A stretch of DNA of 5,376 nucleotides from CAZLFA01 sp964558665. Its GTDB lineage: Bacteria; Desulfobacterota; Syntrophia; Syntrophales; PHBD01. The position numbers and the translations under genes are program-made. Each line of letters opens with the position of its first letter. Position 1 is the stretch's first letter. Below the pieces are notes generated by a model that was given only the letters and a program-made list of their open reading frames with translations, searched no databases and was not told the DNA's origin. Below, in pieces: positions 1 to 5,317 of this stretch. Where the stretch lies: contig CAZLFA010000104.1 in assembly GCA_964558665.1 (NCBI GenBank), positions 1 to 5,376 of the forward strand, written 5' to 3'.

Positions 1-51
1 TTCTACCTCTTATAGGCTTTTATGAATTTACACAAAAAATCTTACACTACC
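1..51 (-). mobile_element. Probable terminal end of an IS256/mutator-family insertion sequence, cut by the window edge
   Basis: Read on the minus strand, hsdS coding sequence stops making sense at about position 51. The sequence turns AT-rich and begins GGTAGTGTAAGATTTTTTGT, followed by GTAAATTC and, near the window edge, AGAGGTAGAA. The repeated GTGTAA words flanking a T-run close to the tip are typical, from memory, of terminal inverted repeats of IS256-family (mutator transposase) elements. The AGAGG near position 5 could be the ribosome site of a transposase gene starting just outside the window in the same direction as hsdS. What is seen is the abrupt composition change and two in-frame stops (42-44 and 3-5). 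The IS family is inferred from the terminus pattern only. The opposite end, the target duplication and the transposase all lie outside the window. Confidence 0.5.
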
Positions 52-251
52 AGAAAAGGTATTCCCTTGGATACATATTTCGGCGTTATGTGTGTCCCAT
101 CTGTCAGATAGGATAGGAAGCGACTTACAGGAATCGCATTGGCTGCTTCCAATCGCAAAGCTATTTCAAGATACTCTGGCCGATAGTACTCCGCCTCTAT
201 ACGATGTGCGTGTCCAAGTGAAGAAAGAACAACACTGCTCCACCTCGCCAT
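42..251 (-). pseudogene. hsdS: hsdS 5' fragment: DNA-specificity subunit, interrupted in the first target-recognition domain
   Basis: This encodes the first 69 residues of a type I-style specificity subunit, which recognises the DNA target for the methyltransferase/nuclease complex. The ATG at 251 is preferred because GGAGGAG (258-264) lies 6 bases upstream and the ATG overlaps the hsdM stop as TGATG, a translational-coupling arrangement. An upstream in-frame GTG (254) and TTG (266) are less likely. Recognisable HsdS features are the opening W-x-x-V-x-L, the RIEAEYYRPEYL segment and the TRD1 motif DGTHITPKYVSKGIPFL. Complete HsdS proteins run to roughly 350-450 residues with two recognition domains, so more than 80% is missing. 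The last two codons (VV) and the TAA stop appear to come from the adjoining insertion-sequence end. The remainder may lie beyond the insert outside the window, but this fragment alone cannot make a working S subunit. Confidence 0.8.
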
Positions 252-3022
252 CACTCGCTCCTCCAAAACTCAAACCCCTGTTCCTGGGCAAACCGGACAA
301 ACGCCTCGGCCACGCAGAGTTTATCATCGGAGATCTTGGCGGCCTCGGTCAGATCCTCAGTCTTCAGGTCATAGTTGACCAGATCCTGGTCCACCACAAG
401 CTGGCCTTCCTGGGGATGGCCGTCGGGAAATTCCACCAGGCTGCCGTGCTCGTCGACAACATAGTCGTAATCGCCGGAGTTGTTTTTCCCGCCTCGTTCG
501 CTTACCGCCATGAAGATCGGGTAGTCGAGCCGCTTGGCCACCTCGGCGGCGATCCAGCGCTCTTTCAGTGTTCCGATCAGATCGGGGTCGACCAGGATCA
601 GCTCCAGCTTCCCCCGGTTGCTGAGGAGCTTGATGTTGTAATCCGCCTGGGGGATCTCTTTTTCCAGTTGTTTGATCTCGGACTTGAGGATTTTCTGTTT
701 GGCCTTTTGCTTGTCCTGAAGGGTTTTAAGTGCGATCTTATGTTTATCTTTGATTTTTTTCAGGTGTGCCTTTAATGCTCTTTGGTCGTTTTTCCAGTGC
801 TCGGAAATTACGCCGATTTCCTGAGCATGTTGCTCCTTCAACGCCTCCATGTCGCTATCCAGGTCTATGAGCTTGTTTTTGGTGCGGATCAACGCCGCCC
901 GTAATTCCTTCAGGCGGTCCCCGGCGACCTCCTGCGCGTCCCGTAATGTGTAATCGGGACGATCTTCCGCGGCTTTGGCAAAGCCTTCTCCTTCTTGTTC
1001 TTGGGCATCATCGGAAGCCGCCTTGTCATCGGTTTCCTGTTCACCAAAACTCTCCAGGATCAGATCGGCCATCGATTCCGGAATGGCTTCGTCCGGCACA
1101 TCGTCTTCATCCGTATATTTTCCCAAAAGCGACTGAATTTCAGACCCGTAATCCGGACAATCTACGGCGACATCCTGCTTGACCTGCCGGATATTCTGAA
1201 GCTCCTGCACCGTATATTTCCGGAAGAACATAACGGAAGTCTTGGTGCCCGTATGGGGTTTGAAGGTGTTAGGATGCAACCCTACTACGGCAAGGAGTCG
1301 GGCATTTTTAAGAATCCACTCCCGGATAAAGGCCAGTGAAGAATTGTTGAACTTCCCCTGTGGTAGGATAATCGCGGCACGCCCGCCGGGTTTGAGCATC
1401 TTCAGGACCCGTTCGATGAAAAGGACGTCCCGTTCCTCCTTGGGTGCCTTGTCCCTGGCCCGCTTGAGGGCCGGTTTGGCCAGATCGTAGTGTATCAGCA
1501 TCTTGCGGTCCTTCATCTCCCCGGCAAAGGGAGGATTGGTGAGGATCACATCGAATTTCAACTCATCAAAATATTCCCAGGCATGGTCGTCGTCTTTTAG
1601 GGTCTCACTCTCAGGGATCTTTTTCCCGACCAACTTGGCCTGCCGCAGCCCATGCATGAGGGCCTGCCCTGAAGCCGTTTCATACCAGGTCTTGGGATCG
1701 AGGCTGCTGACATCCGGTCCGAAAATGTTGGTATGGCCATCACCCGCAATGAGCATGAGGGCGCGGGATGTCTTCGCGGCGCGAGTCTCGAAATCAATAC
1801 CCCAGAGATACTTTGAGGCGTATTTGAACTTACGCATTTCTCTTGCGTCAAAGTCACGGGCGGGATAGCACCAGTCCATGGCATGGAGCAGGAAGCCCCC
1901 CGACCCGCAGGCGGGGTCCATGACATACTCATTTTGCTTGGGATTGAGCATCCGCACGCACATTTCGACTACATGGCGGGGTGTGAAAAACTGACCTTTC
2001 TTCTTTTTGGCCTCCGTAGGCAGGAGATACTCGAAGGCGTCGTCCATGATGCGCAGGTTCGAACCCATGAGTCGTACACCCTCGATGGGACCAACACAGA
2101 CTTGAAGATGCCTCTTGGCAAGTTCAATGTCCTCCCCTTCTTTGAAGATGCCCGGCCACTCCTTGCAGGCTTCCCTAAACAGTCTGTTGATGCGGTCGTA
2201 GGTGATGTCTGGGTCTATTGCTTTGCCGAATTCGACGGTCTTGCTTCTTTTTTTATTCTCCTGAGCCTCCTTCTCATCCCAGATCTTGGCGAAGATAAGC
2301 TTGAAAATCTCATTGAATTCGTCTTTACCGCTGTCGGCCAAGACCAGTTCTTCGAGGTCCTGGATAATCTTTTTGAAATTAAATTCCCTTCTCAGTTGCA
2401 GCAGCGTCTTTTTGGCCTCCAGAACATCTTTAGGTTGTTGGTCGCGCTTGGGAATCTCGAATAGGGTGTCGTCAAACTCTTTCGGATAGGGGCGGTAAAG
2501 GATGATGCTGTCACTGCCGTTGGACCAGATGGCCACAGGCGCGCCCTTGGCATTCATGTAGCTCTTGAGCTGTTCAATGCCGTCTTTGCGTCTGGGCTTC
2601 TTGCATTCAACGATGATTTTTGGCGTTTCCTTTGTAGCGTCGGTATAAACGATAATGTCGGCGGCTTTGGTTCCTACCTCAGTGCCGAATTGGACGCTTT
2701 TTTCCAGATCGATTTCGTCGTCCCTATAGCCGTATTGGTGTATCAGTTTATATACCCAGAGTTGGCGCACGATCTCCTCCGGGGCTGATTTACCGCCTTC
2801 TGCATAAACATGAACCTCCTCATTGCCGGAAGGAAAGGGAATGAAGCTCTTCAGATAATATTTGGTTTTGCCTGCATCACGGCCTGTTTCAACCGTCTTG
2901 GGATAAATAGTGAGGATATCGTGGATAGGTTTGCCGAGGCTCTCAAACTCAGTAAGCTCATATTTGATACCTGGCTCTTTAAAGATACGGTCAATGATTT
3001 CTTTAGTCTGTTTGCCGGTCAC
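251..3022 (-). CDS. hsdM: Fused restriction nuclease / N6-adenine DNA methyltransferase (HsdR-N + HsdM)
   Basis: A 923-residue R-M fusion. The GTG start at 3022 is supported by AAGGAG (3028-3033) 5 bases upstream. Residues 1-215 resemble the type I restriction N-terminal nuclease domain, with the PD-(D/E)XK core D122, E139 and K141 (ADIIVYTD...VECKKP) followed by QLKSY at 151-155. Residues about 235-600 form an HsdM-type gamma-class methyltransferase: GQFFTPRHVV (343-352, motif X), DPACGSGG (369-376, motif I, SAM binding) and NPPF (496-499, motif IV, catalytic). Residues 636-690 are acidic and low in complexity, 700-795 are a charged coiled coil, and 796-923 contain FMAVSERGGK and end AFVRFAQEQGFEFW, as HsdM C-termini do. 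There is no Walker A or helicase domain, so it should not translocate DNA. It methylates adenine and probably cuts DNA when paired with an S subunit, as BcgI-like enzymes do. A separate HsdR outside the window cannot be excluded. The hsdS gene directly downstream is broken. Confidence 0.9.
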   Translation of the reverse strand: MTGKQTKEIIDRIFKEPGIKYELTEFESLGKPIHDILTIYPKTVETGRDAGKTKYYLKSFIPFPSGNEEVHVYAEGGKSAPEEIVRQLWVYKLIHQYGYRDDEIDLEKSVQFGTEVGTKAADIIVYTDATKETPKIIVECKKPRRKDGIEQLKSYMNAKGAPVAIWSNGSDSIILYRPYPKEFDDTLFEIPKRDQQPKDVLEAKKTLLQLRREFNFKKIIQDLEELVLADSGKDEFNEIFKLIFAKIWDEKEAQENKKRSKTVEFGKAIDPDITYDRINRLFREACKEWPGIFKEGEDIELAKRHLQVCVGPIEGVRLMGSNLRIMDDAFEYLLPTEAKKKKGQFFTPRHVVEMCVRMLNPKQNEYVMDPACGSGGFLLHAMDWCYPARDFDAREMRKFKYASKYLWGIDFETRAAKTSRALMLIAGDGHTNIFGPDVSSLDPKTWYETASGQALMHGLRQAKLVGKKIPESETLKDDDHAWEYFDELKFDVILTNPPFAGEMKDRKMLIHYDLAKPALKRARDKAPKEERDVLFIERVLKMLKPGGRAAIILPQGKFNNSSLAFIREWILKNARLLAVVGLHPNTFKPHTGTKTSVMFFRKYTVQELQNIRQVKQDVAVDCPDYGSEIQSLLGKYTDEDDVPDEAIPESMADLILESFGEQETDDKAASDDAQEQEGEGFAKAAEDRPDYTLRDAQEVAGDRLKELRAALIRTKNKLIDLDSDMEALKEQHAQEIGVISEHWKNDQRALKAHLKKIKDKHKIALKTLQDKQKAKQKILKSEIKQLEKEIPQADYNIKLLSNRGKLELILVDPDLIGTLKERWIAAEVAKRLDYPIFMAVSERGGKNNSGDYDYVVDEHGSLVEFPDGHPQEGQLVVDQDLVNYDLKTEDLTEAAKISDDKLCVAEAFVRFAQEQGFEFWRSE

Positions 3023-3027
3023 TAAGA

Positions 3028-3033
3028 CTCCTT
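3028..3033 (-). promoter_or_regulatory. Ribosome binding site that fixes the hsdM GTG start
   Basis: The minus strand reads AAGGAG five bases before GTG at 3022. No ATG nearby has a comparable site, so the GTG start is preferred. The 43-bp gap to the upstream xre stop contains no terminator, consistent with co-transcription. Confidence 0.75.
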
Positions 3034-3065
3034 ATGTTTATAAATTTCATCACATGGTCTTACAA

Positions 3066-3296
3066 CTATTTTTTCCCAAAGAACTCCGATAAGATATTAT
3101 CGCCGCTGTCTCCCATACGGCGCAACAACTTCTCAACCTTTTGCATAGCCAGTGGCGATGGTTTAGTCCGTCCGTTTTCCCAACGGTTGACAGTCAAGAG
3201 GGTTACGCCGAGTTTAGTCGCAAATTTTTCCTGGGTGAGTCCCGTTTTTTCTCGAAGATTACGTATTAATTGTGGAATGTCAGGGTGGGTAATCAA
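3066..3296 (-). CDS. XRE/Cro-C1-type helix-turn-helix regulator, candidate controller of the R-M operon
   Basis: A 76-residue DNA-binding protein of the HTH_3 family. The recognisable HTH is LTQEKFATKLGVTLLTVNRW at residues 20-39, continuing ENGRTKPS; helix 2 is about 21-30 and the recognition helix about 32-42. The short C-terminal part is helical, ending EFFGKK. The TTG start at 3296 is chosen because AAGGAG (3304-3309) stands 7 bases upstream and the residues that follow (HPDIPQLIRNLREKTG) match the usual start of such proteins. Its size is that of R-M controller (C) proteins, about 80 residues. It lies 43 bp ahead of the R-M fusion in the same direction, suggesting a shared transcript and control of the operon. 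A palindrome overlapping its own promoter supports autoregulation. The HTH assignment is firm and the controller role is inferred. It could also be an unrelated repressor or antitoxin-like protein, but no toxin partner is visible. Confidence 0.88.
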   Translation of the reverse strand: MITHPDIPQLIRNLREKTGLTQEKFATKLGVTLLTVNRWENGRTKPSPLAMQKVEKLLRRMGDSGDNILSEFFGKK

Positions 3297-3303
3297 TAGC
3301 GGT

Positions 3304-3309
3304 CTCCTT
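3304..3309 (-). promoter_or_regulatory. Ribosome binding site that fixes the xre TTG start
   Basis: AAGGAG on the minus strand lies 7 bases before TTG at 3296. Its first two bases overlap a 12-bp perfect palindrome (3308-3319), so protein binding or base pairing there could affect access to the site. Confidence 0.75.
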
Positions 3310-3319
3310 GGATATCCAA
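3308..3319. repeat. Perfect 12-bp palindrome in the xre leader
   Basis: TTGGATATCCAA is identical on both strands and sits between the promoter and the xre start codon, touching the ribosome binding site. It could be a second operator for a dimeric regulator. Its sequence differs from the palindrome on the -10 box, so it may bind something else or be chance. Confidence 0.4.
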
Positions 3320-3342
3320 CGCGAGAATCATACCAAACGACC

Positions 3343-3366
3343 TATCAGATGATGCATCATACGATA
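3343..3366. promoter_or_regulatory. Candidate operator: imperfect palindrome covering the -10 box
   Basis: The core ATGATGCATCAT (3349-3360) is a perfect 12-bp palindrome. Two bases outside it on either side, TATC (3343-3346) and GATA (3363-3366) continue the symmetry, so 20 of 24 positions are symmetric. It covers the whole -10 hexamer (3356-3361). A dimeric XRE protein bound here would block RNA polymerase, the classic layout for negative autoregulation. A further ATGAT half-site lies on the minus strand at 3327-3331. Binding by the adjacent regulator is inferred from position. Confidence 0.55.
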
Positions 3367-3383
3367 AATAAATTTGATGTCAA
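3356..3383 (-). promoter_or_regulatory. Sigma-70 promoter of the xre-hsdM-hsdS operon
   Basis: On the minus strand a perfect -35 TTGACA (3378-3383) is followed after 16 bp by TATGAT (3356-3361), a near-consensus -10. The predicted transcript starts near 3349, leaving a leader of about 50 bases before the xre start. This is by far the best promoter in the window and is properly placed and oriented for the operon. Confidence 0.75.
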
Positions 3384-3580
3384 GAGCTTTTTCGGTAAGA
3401 CACACTAAGAATTGTCAGTGCTTAAAAAAAGATGCATCCGAATTTTTCATTTATGCTCCTGCGTATTTCAATAAAATATATTGGCTTTCAAGCAATCTTA
3501 CGATGCCGGATGCAATGAGTTTAATCAGGACAGGTCTTATTTTTACATTGGATGTCAAATCAAGTCCAAGTCAGGCAGGA
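3384..3580. other. AT-rich intergenic stretch with no recognisable gene
   Basis: This lies between the R-M promoter and the stop codon of the small membrane-protein ORF. Apart from the tentative 11-codon ORF I see nothing convincing. A second TTGACA (minus, near 3551-3558) lacks a partner -10 at a suitable distance. A minus-strand GATGCATC followed by seven Ts (about 3424-3438) has no loop and is not a convincing terminator. No tRNA or riboswitch pattern was recognised. Confidence 0.5.
3415..3450 (-). CDS. Possible 11-residue peptide MKNSDASFFKH (very tentative)
   Basis: ATG at 3450 has AGGAG five bases upstream (minus strand) and runs 11 codons to TGA, ending about 32 bp before the operon's -35 box. 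It matches no peptide I know and has no attenuator-like hairpin behind it. The only evidence is a good ribosome site and the position. It may be chance in an AT-rich stretch. Confidence 0.12.
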   Translation of the reverse strand: MKNSDASFFKH

Positions 3581-3856
3581 TCACTGATGGCGCAACTTTT
3601 CTCTTCTGTCCATTACTTCAGCCAGCAAAGGAAGCAACAGCGCTCCTCCCGGCAGAGAAAAGATCACCAGTGCCGGTACATAAAAAGACAGATGTATCAG
3701 ATGTGACTTGAGCTCCCTTATCTCATCCTTGCTCCACTTCACATTTGTATTTCTGTGCTTCATCAGCAGTCTCATGAATTCACTCATATCCCTGCTTTCT
3801 TTCCGGATAAGGGCCCTGTTCTTGACAATCATGTTTTTGAAAAATAATTTCAGCAT
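3581..3856 (-). CDS. Small putative membrane protein with an LPGG motif, possibly LETM1-like
   Basis: A 91-residue ORF. The N-terminal half is basic and helical (FKNMIVKNRALIRKESRD). WSKDEIRELKSHL (41-53) leads into one hydrophobic segment, about residues 55-80 (FYVPALVIFSLPGGALLLPL), and the protein ends in charged DRREKLRHQ. The pattern 'W-x-x-x-E-I-x-x-x-K-x-H-L ... P-A-L-x-I-F-x-L-P-G-G-x-L-L-L-P' resembles, from memory, small bacterial proteins distantly like the LETM1 membrane segment; this is a resemblance, not an assignment. There is no clear ribosome site before ATG at 3856, and the reading frame opens only 21 bp upstream, at a TGA (3875-3877) right on the edge of the repeat-bounded segment. 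The gene may therefore have lost its 5' part or its expression signals to that insertion. A later ATG (3787) is possible. Its function is unknown and it is probably independent of the R-M operon. Confidence 0.5.
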   Translation of the reverse strand: MLKLFFKNMIVKNRALIRKESRDMSEFMRLLMKHRNTNVKWSKDEIRELKSHLIHLSFYVPALVIFSLPGGALLLPLLAEVMDRREKLRHQ

Positions 3857-3882
3857 AAACGAGTATAGGACTGTTCAGTTTC

Positions 3883-3901
3883 CATCCGGAAACTCCGGAT
3901 G
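3883..3901. repeat. Strong hairpin, 8-bp stem and 3-base loop
   Basis: CATCCGGA-AAC-TCCGGATG forms a perfect 8-bp stem. It overlaps and competes with a 7-bp hairpin (AGTTTCC-ATCC-GGAAACT, 3877-3894) at the left end of the MITE-like segment. There is no T-tract on either side, so it is not a standard intrinsic terminator. On the minus strand it lies just upstream of the small membrane-protein ORF. Confidence 0.6.
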
Positions 3902-4098
3902 CTGGAACTTTCGGTTTTCGTATAGGCGCTTTGTAAAGTCTGCGCAAAGGGTTTGTAAGCGGCGAATCAAATATTTTTTCATCAGGCAAGGCCTTGGTAA
4001 TGTTTACTGCTTCTGTCGAAAAAATATTCTGAGCCGCGGCAAACTTTTTGCGCACAGGCAATACTGCAGATCGACACAGCCAGAGCGGAAAAGAGCCC

Positions 4099-4112
4099 TT
4101 TCCGGACGGAAA
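4099..4112. repeat. Hairpin just after the amidohydrolase stop codon
   Basis: TTTCCG-GA-CGGAAA forms a 6-bp stem, or 5 bp with a 4-base loop. On the minus strand it begins 4 bases after the TAA at 4119-4117. It is the right-hand terminal repeat of the MITE-like segment and may act as a weak transcription end or 3' protective structure, although the following GGGCTCTTTT is a poor T-tract. Confidence 0.4.
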
Positions 4113-4116
4113 CTAT

Positions 4117-5307
4117 TTATAGTATTATCCCCCCTTTAACAACCTGTTCCAGGTTGCGCAGGGACCTTATATCCTCAAGGGGATTGTCTCTTACAATCAG
4201 CATATCCGCTTTTTTGCCCTCCTCAATGCTGCCGATATCTTTGGCGATGCCCAAAGCAGCGGCGGCATTCTTCGTGGCGGCGGCAATCACATCCCAGGTA
4301 TCCATGCCGTATTCAATCATTGTCTCCATCTCTTCAAAAACCGACGGCTGTCCCCCCAACCCCGGCGAACCGGCATCAGTACCCAACGCAACCGCAACAC
4401 CGATCTTTCCGGCAAGAGCCATCATATCGCGGTGCCAAGAGACGACCGTTCCGGCCTTCTTGGCATACAGTTCAGGAATACCATCCGCATTCATGGCCAA
4501 CCTTCTGTATACCGCCAGGGTGGGAACAAGAATGGTTCCTCTTGTTTTCATCTCCAGGAGAGTATCTTCAGTGGCGCCGGCGCCGTGTTCGATGGTGTCG
4601 AAACCCGCGTTAACCGCGGCGGCGACACCGGCTTTTCCCAAAGAGTGAGCCGCGATACGCAAACCTTTCTTATGAGCCGACCCGGCCAGTATTTCCAGCT
4701 TTTGCCGATCATAAAGAACCGGACCGATCTCTTCAGGTCCATAGGCCCCCCCTGTAACGGCAACTTTTATGAGCGCTGCGCCTCTTTGTTCCTGAAGCAG
4801 AACCGCCTCTCTCAATTCTTCGTCTGTTTCCGCGATCAGCCCGATGTCCGGCACATGGCCGTTCTCAGGCTGTATCATACGTCCGGCGGGCAGGATATCC
4901 GGACCGAATAAGAAGTCACGGGCAAATGCCTGAGATATCTCCACGGCGATATCATCCGCCGACCCCAGATCCCTTAGAGTGGTCACACCGCCGACCAGGC
5001 TCCTTTGTGCATTGTTGATTCCCCTTATCAGAGCCATATACAACCCCTCACTCTTCATGGTCTTCAGAGGATCGGAGCTTCCATCCCACATCAGATGCAC
5101 ATGGGTATCAATGATTCCCGGCATAAGATAGCTTCCGGCTGCATCGAATGTCTCAGCAACATGGAAAGAGCACGATCCCCCGGTAATGCTTTCGATCATG
5201 CCGTCTCTTACCCGGACCGTTCTTCCCGGCATCAGTTCCCGGTTATTCACATCGATAATGGTTACATTCTTCAACAAATAATCGTGTCTTCTTGAACGTT
5301 GGTTCAT
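4117..5307 (-). CDS. Metal-dependent amidohydrolase (COG1228-like, imidazolonepropionase/prolidase type)
   Basis: A 396-residue TIM-barrel hydrolase of the amidohydrolase superfamily, probably cytoplasmic because no signal peptide is seen. ATG at 5307 is chosen because GGAG (5314-5317) lies 6 bases upstream; an in-frame TTG at 5334 would add nine residues but lacks a site. Numbered from the ATG, the binuclear metal ligands are all present: H69-V-H71 (GIIDTHVHL), K181 (ALIKVAVTGG, the lysine normally carboxylated), H221 (IAAHSLG), H241 (DTIEHGAG) and D311 (ALGTDAG). The flanking beta-sandwich is made of the N-terminal LLKNVTIIDVN region and the C-terminal GKKADMLIVRDNPLEDI segment. Length and ends match complete family members. 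Such enzymes cleave C-N bonds in cyclic amides or dipeptides (Xaa-Pro, Xaa-Arg); the substrate cannot be read from the sequence. It stands alone here, and its 42-bp upstream region shows no clear promoter. Confidence 0.9.
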   Translation of the reverse strand: MNQRSRRHDYLLKNVTIIDVNNRELMPGRTVRVRDGMIESITGGSCSFHVAETFDAAGSYLMPGIIDTHVHLMWDGSSDPLKTMKSEGLYMALIRGINNAQRSLVGGVTTLRDLGSADDIAVEISQAFARDFLFGPDILPAGRMIQPENGHVPDIGLIAETDEELREAVLLQEQRGAALIKVAVTGGAYGPEEIGPVLYDRQKLEILAGSAHKKGLRIAAHSLGKAGVAAAVNAGFDTIEHGAGATEDTLLEMKTRGTILVPTLAVYRRLAMNADGIPELYAKKAGTVVSWHRDMMALAGKIGVAVALGTDAGSPGLGGQPSVFEEMETMIEYGMDTWDVIAAATKNAAAALGIAKDIGSIEEGKKADMLIVRDNPLEDIRSLRNLEQVVKGGIIL

Positions 5308-5313
5308 TTTCCA

Positions 5314-5317
5314 CTCC
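5314..5317 (-). promoter_or_regulatory. Ribosome binding site that fixes the amidohydrolase ATG start
   Basis: GGAG (in CTGGAG) on the minus strand lies 6 bases before ATG at 5307. The longer TTG-initiated reading from 5334 would place this site inside the coding region, so the shorter 396-residue form is preferred. Confidence 0.6.

Larger units (their letters stand above)
3877..4114. mobile_element. MITE-like 238-bp segment with 16-bp terminal inverted repeats
   Basis: The left end on the plus strand is AGTTTCCATCCGGAAA (3877-3892). The right end read on the minus strand is AGTTTCCGTCCGGAAA (4114-4099), matching at 15 of 16 positions. Each end is itself a small hairpin (TTTCC/GGAAA arms). 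The interior has no convincing gene: a minus-strand frame of 93 codons (3780-4061) begins with TTG, lacks a ribosome site and resembles nothing. No clear target duplication is seen in the flanks (ACTGTTC at left, ATTTATA at right). The size, terminal repeats and lack of a transposase suggest a non-autonomous miniature element, or alternatively a pair of intergenic palindromic repeats. It fills the gap between the hydrolase stop and the small membrane-protein ORF almost exactly. Confidence 0.45.

Noticed and set aside
45..50. Reading the TAA at 42-44 as a simple nonsense mutation of a K-D codon pair in hsdS (expected ...V-K-D-I)
   Set aside because: The codons after the stop (D F L C K F I K A Y K R, then another stop) do not continue as HsdS and the sequence becomes AT-rich with IS-like words, so an insertion fits better.
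92..775. Long plus-strand open frame of 227 codons
   Set aside because: It lies antisense to the well-supported hsdM C-terminal region and hsdS fragment. It has no family-like motifs, so it is a shadow frame.
1883..2464. Plus-strand open frame of 193 codons
   Set aside because: It is antisense to the HsdM methyltransferase core; composition and lack of motifs indicate a shadow frame.
3023..3065. Possible internal promoter for hsdM (TTGTAA, 17 bp, TATAAA on the minus strand)
   Set aside because: The transcript would begin at or within the hsdM ribosome site, leaving almost no leader. The upstream operon promoter is much better, so this is probably chance, although the spacing is suggestive.
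3780..4061. Minus-strand open frame of 93 codons inside the MITE-like segment
   Set aside because: It has a TTG start without a ribosome site, overlaps the better 91-codon ORF, and shows no domain pattern.
3708..4139. Plus-strand open frame of 143 codons crossing the repeat-bounded segment
   Set aside because: It is antisense to the small membrane-protein ORF in its first third and spans both terminal repeats. Many F/S/R/C residues and no recognisable domain suggest non-coding.
4117..5307. Functional link between the amidohydrolase and the R-M operon
   Set aside because: They are separated by about 800 bp containing an independent ORF, a repeat segment and a strong promoter. The enzyme has a complete metabolic-type active site and no defence-related fusion.
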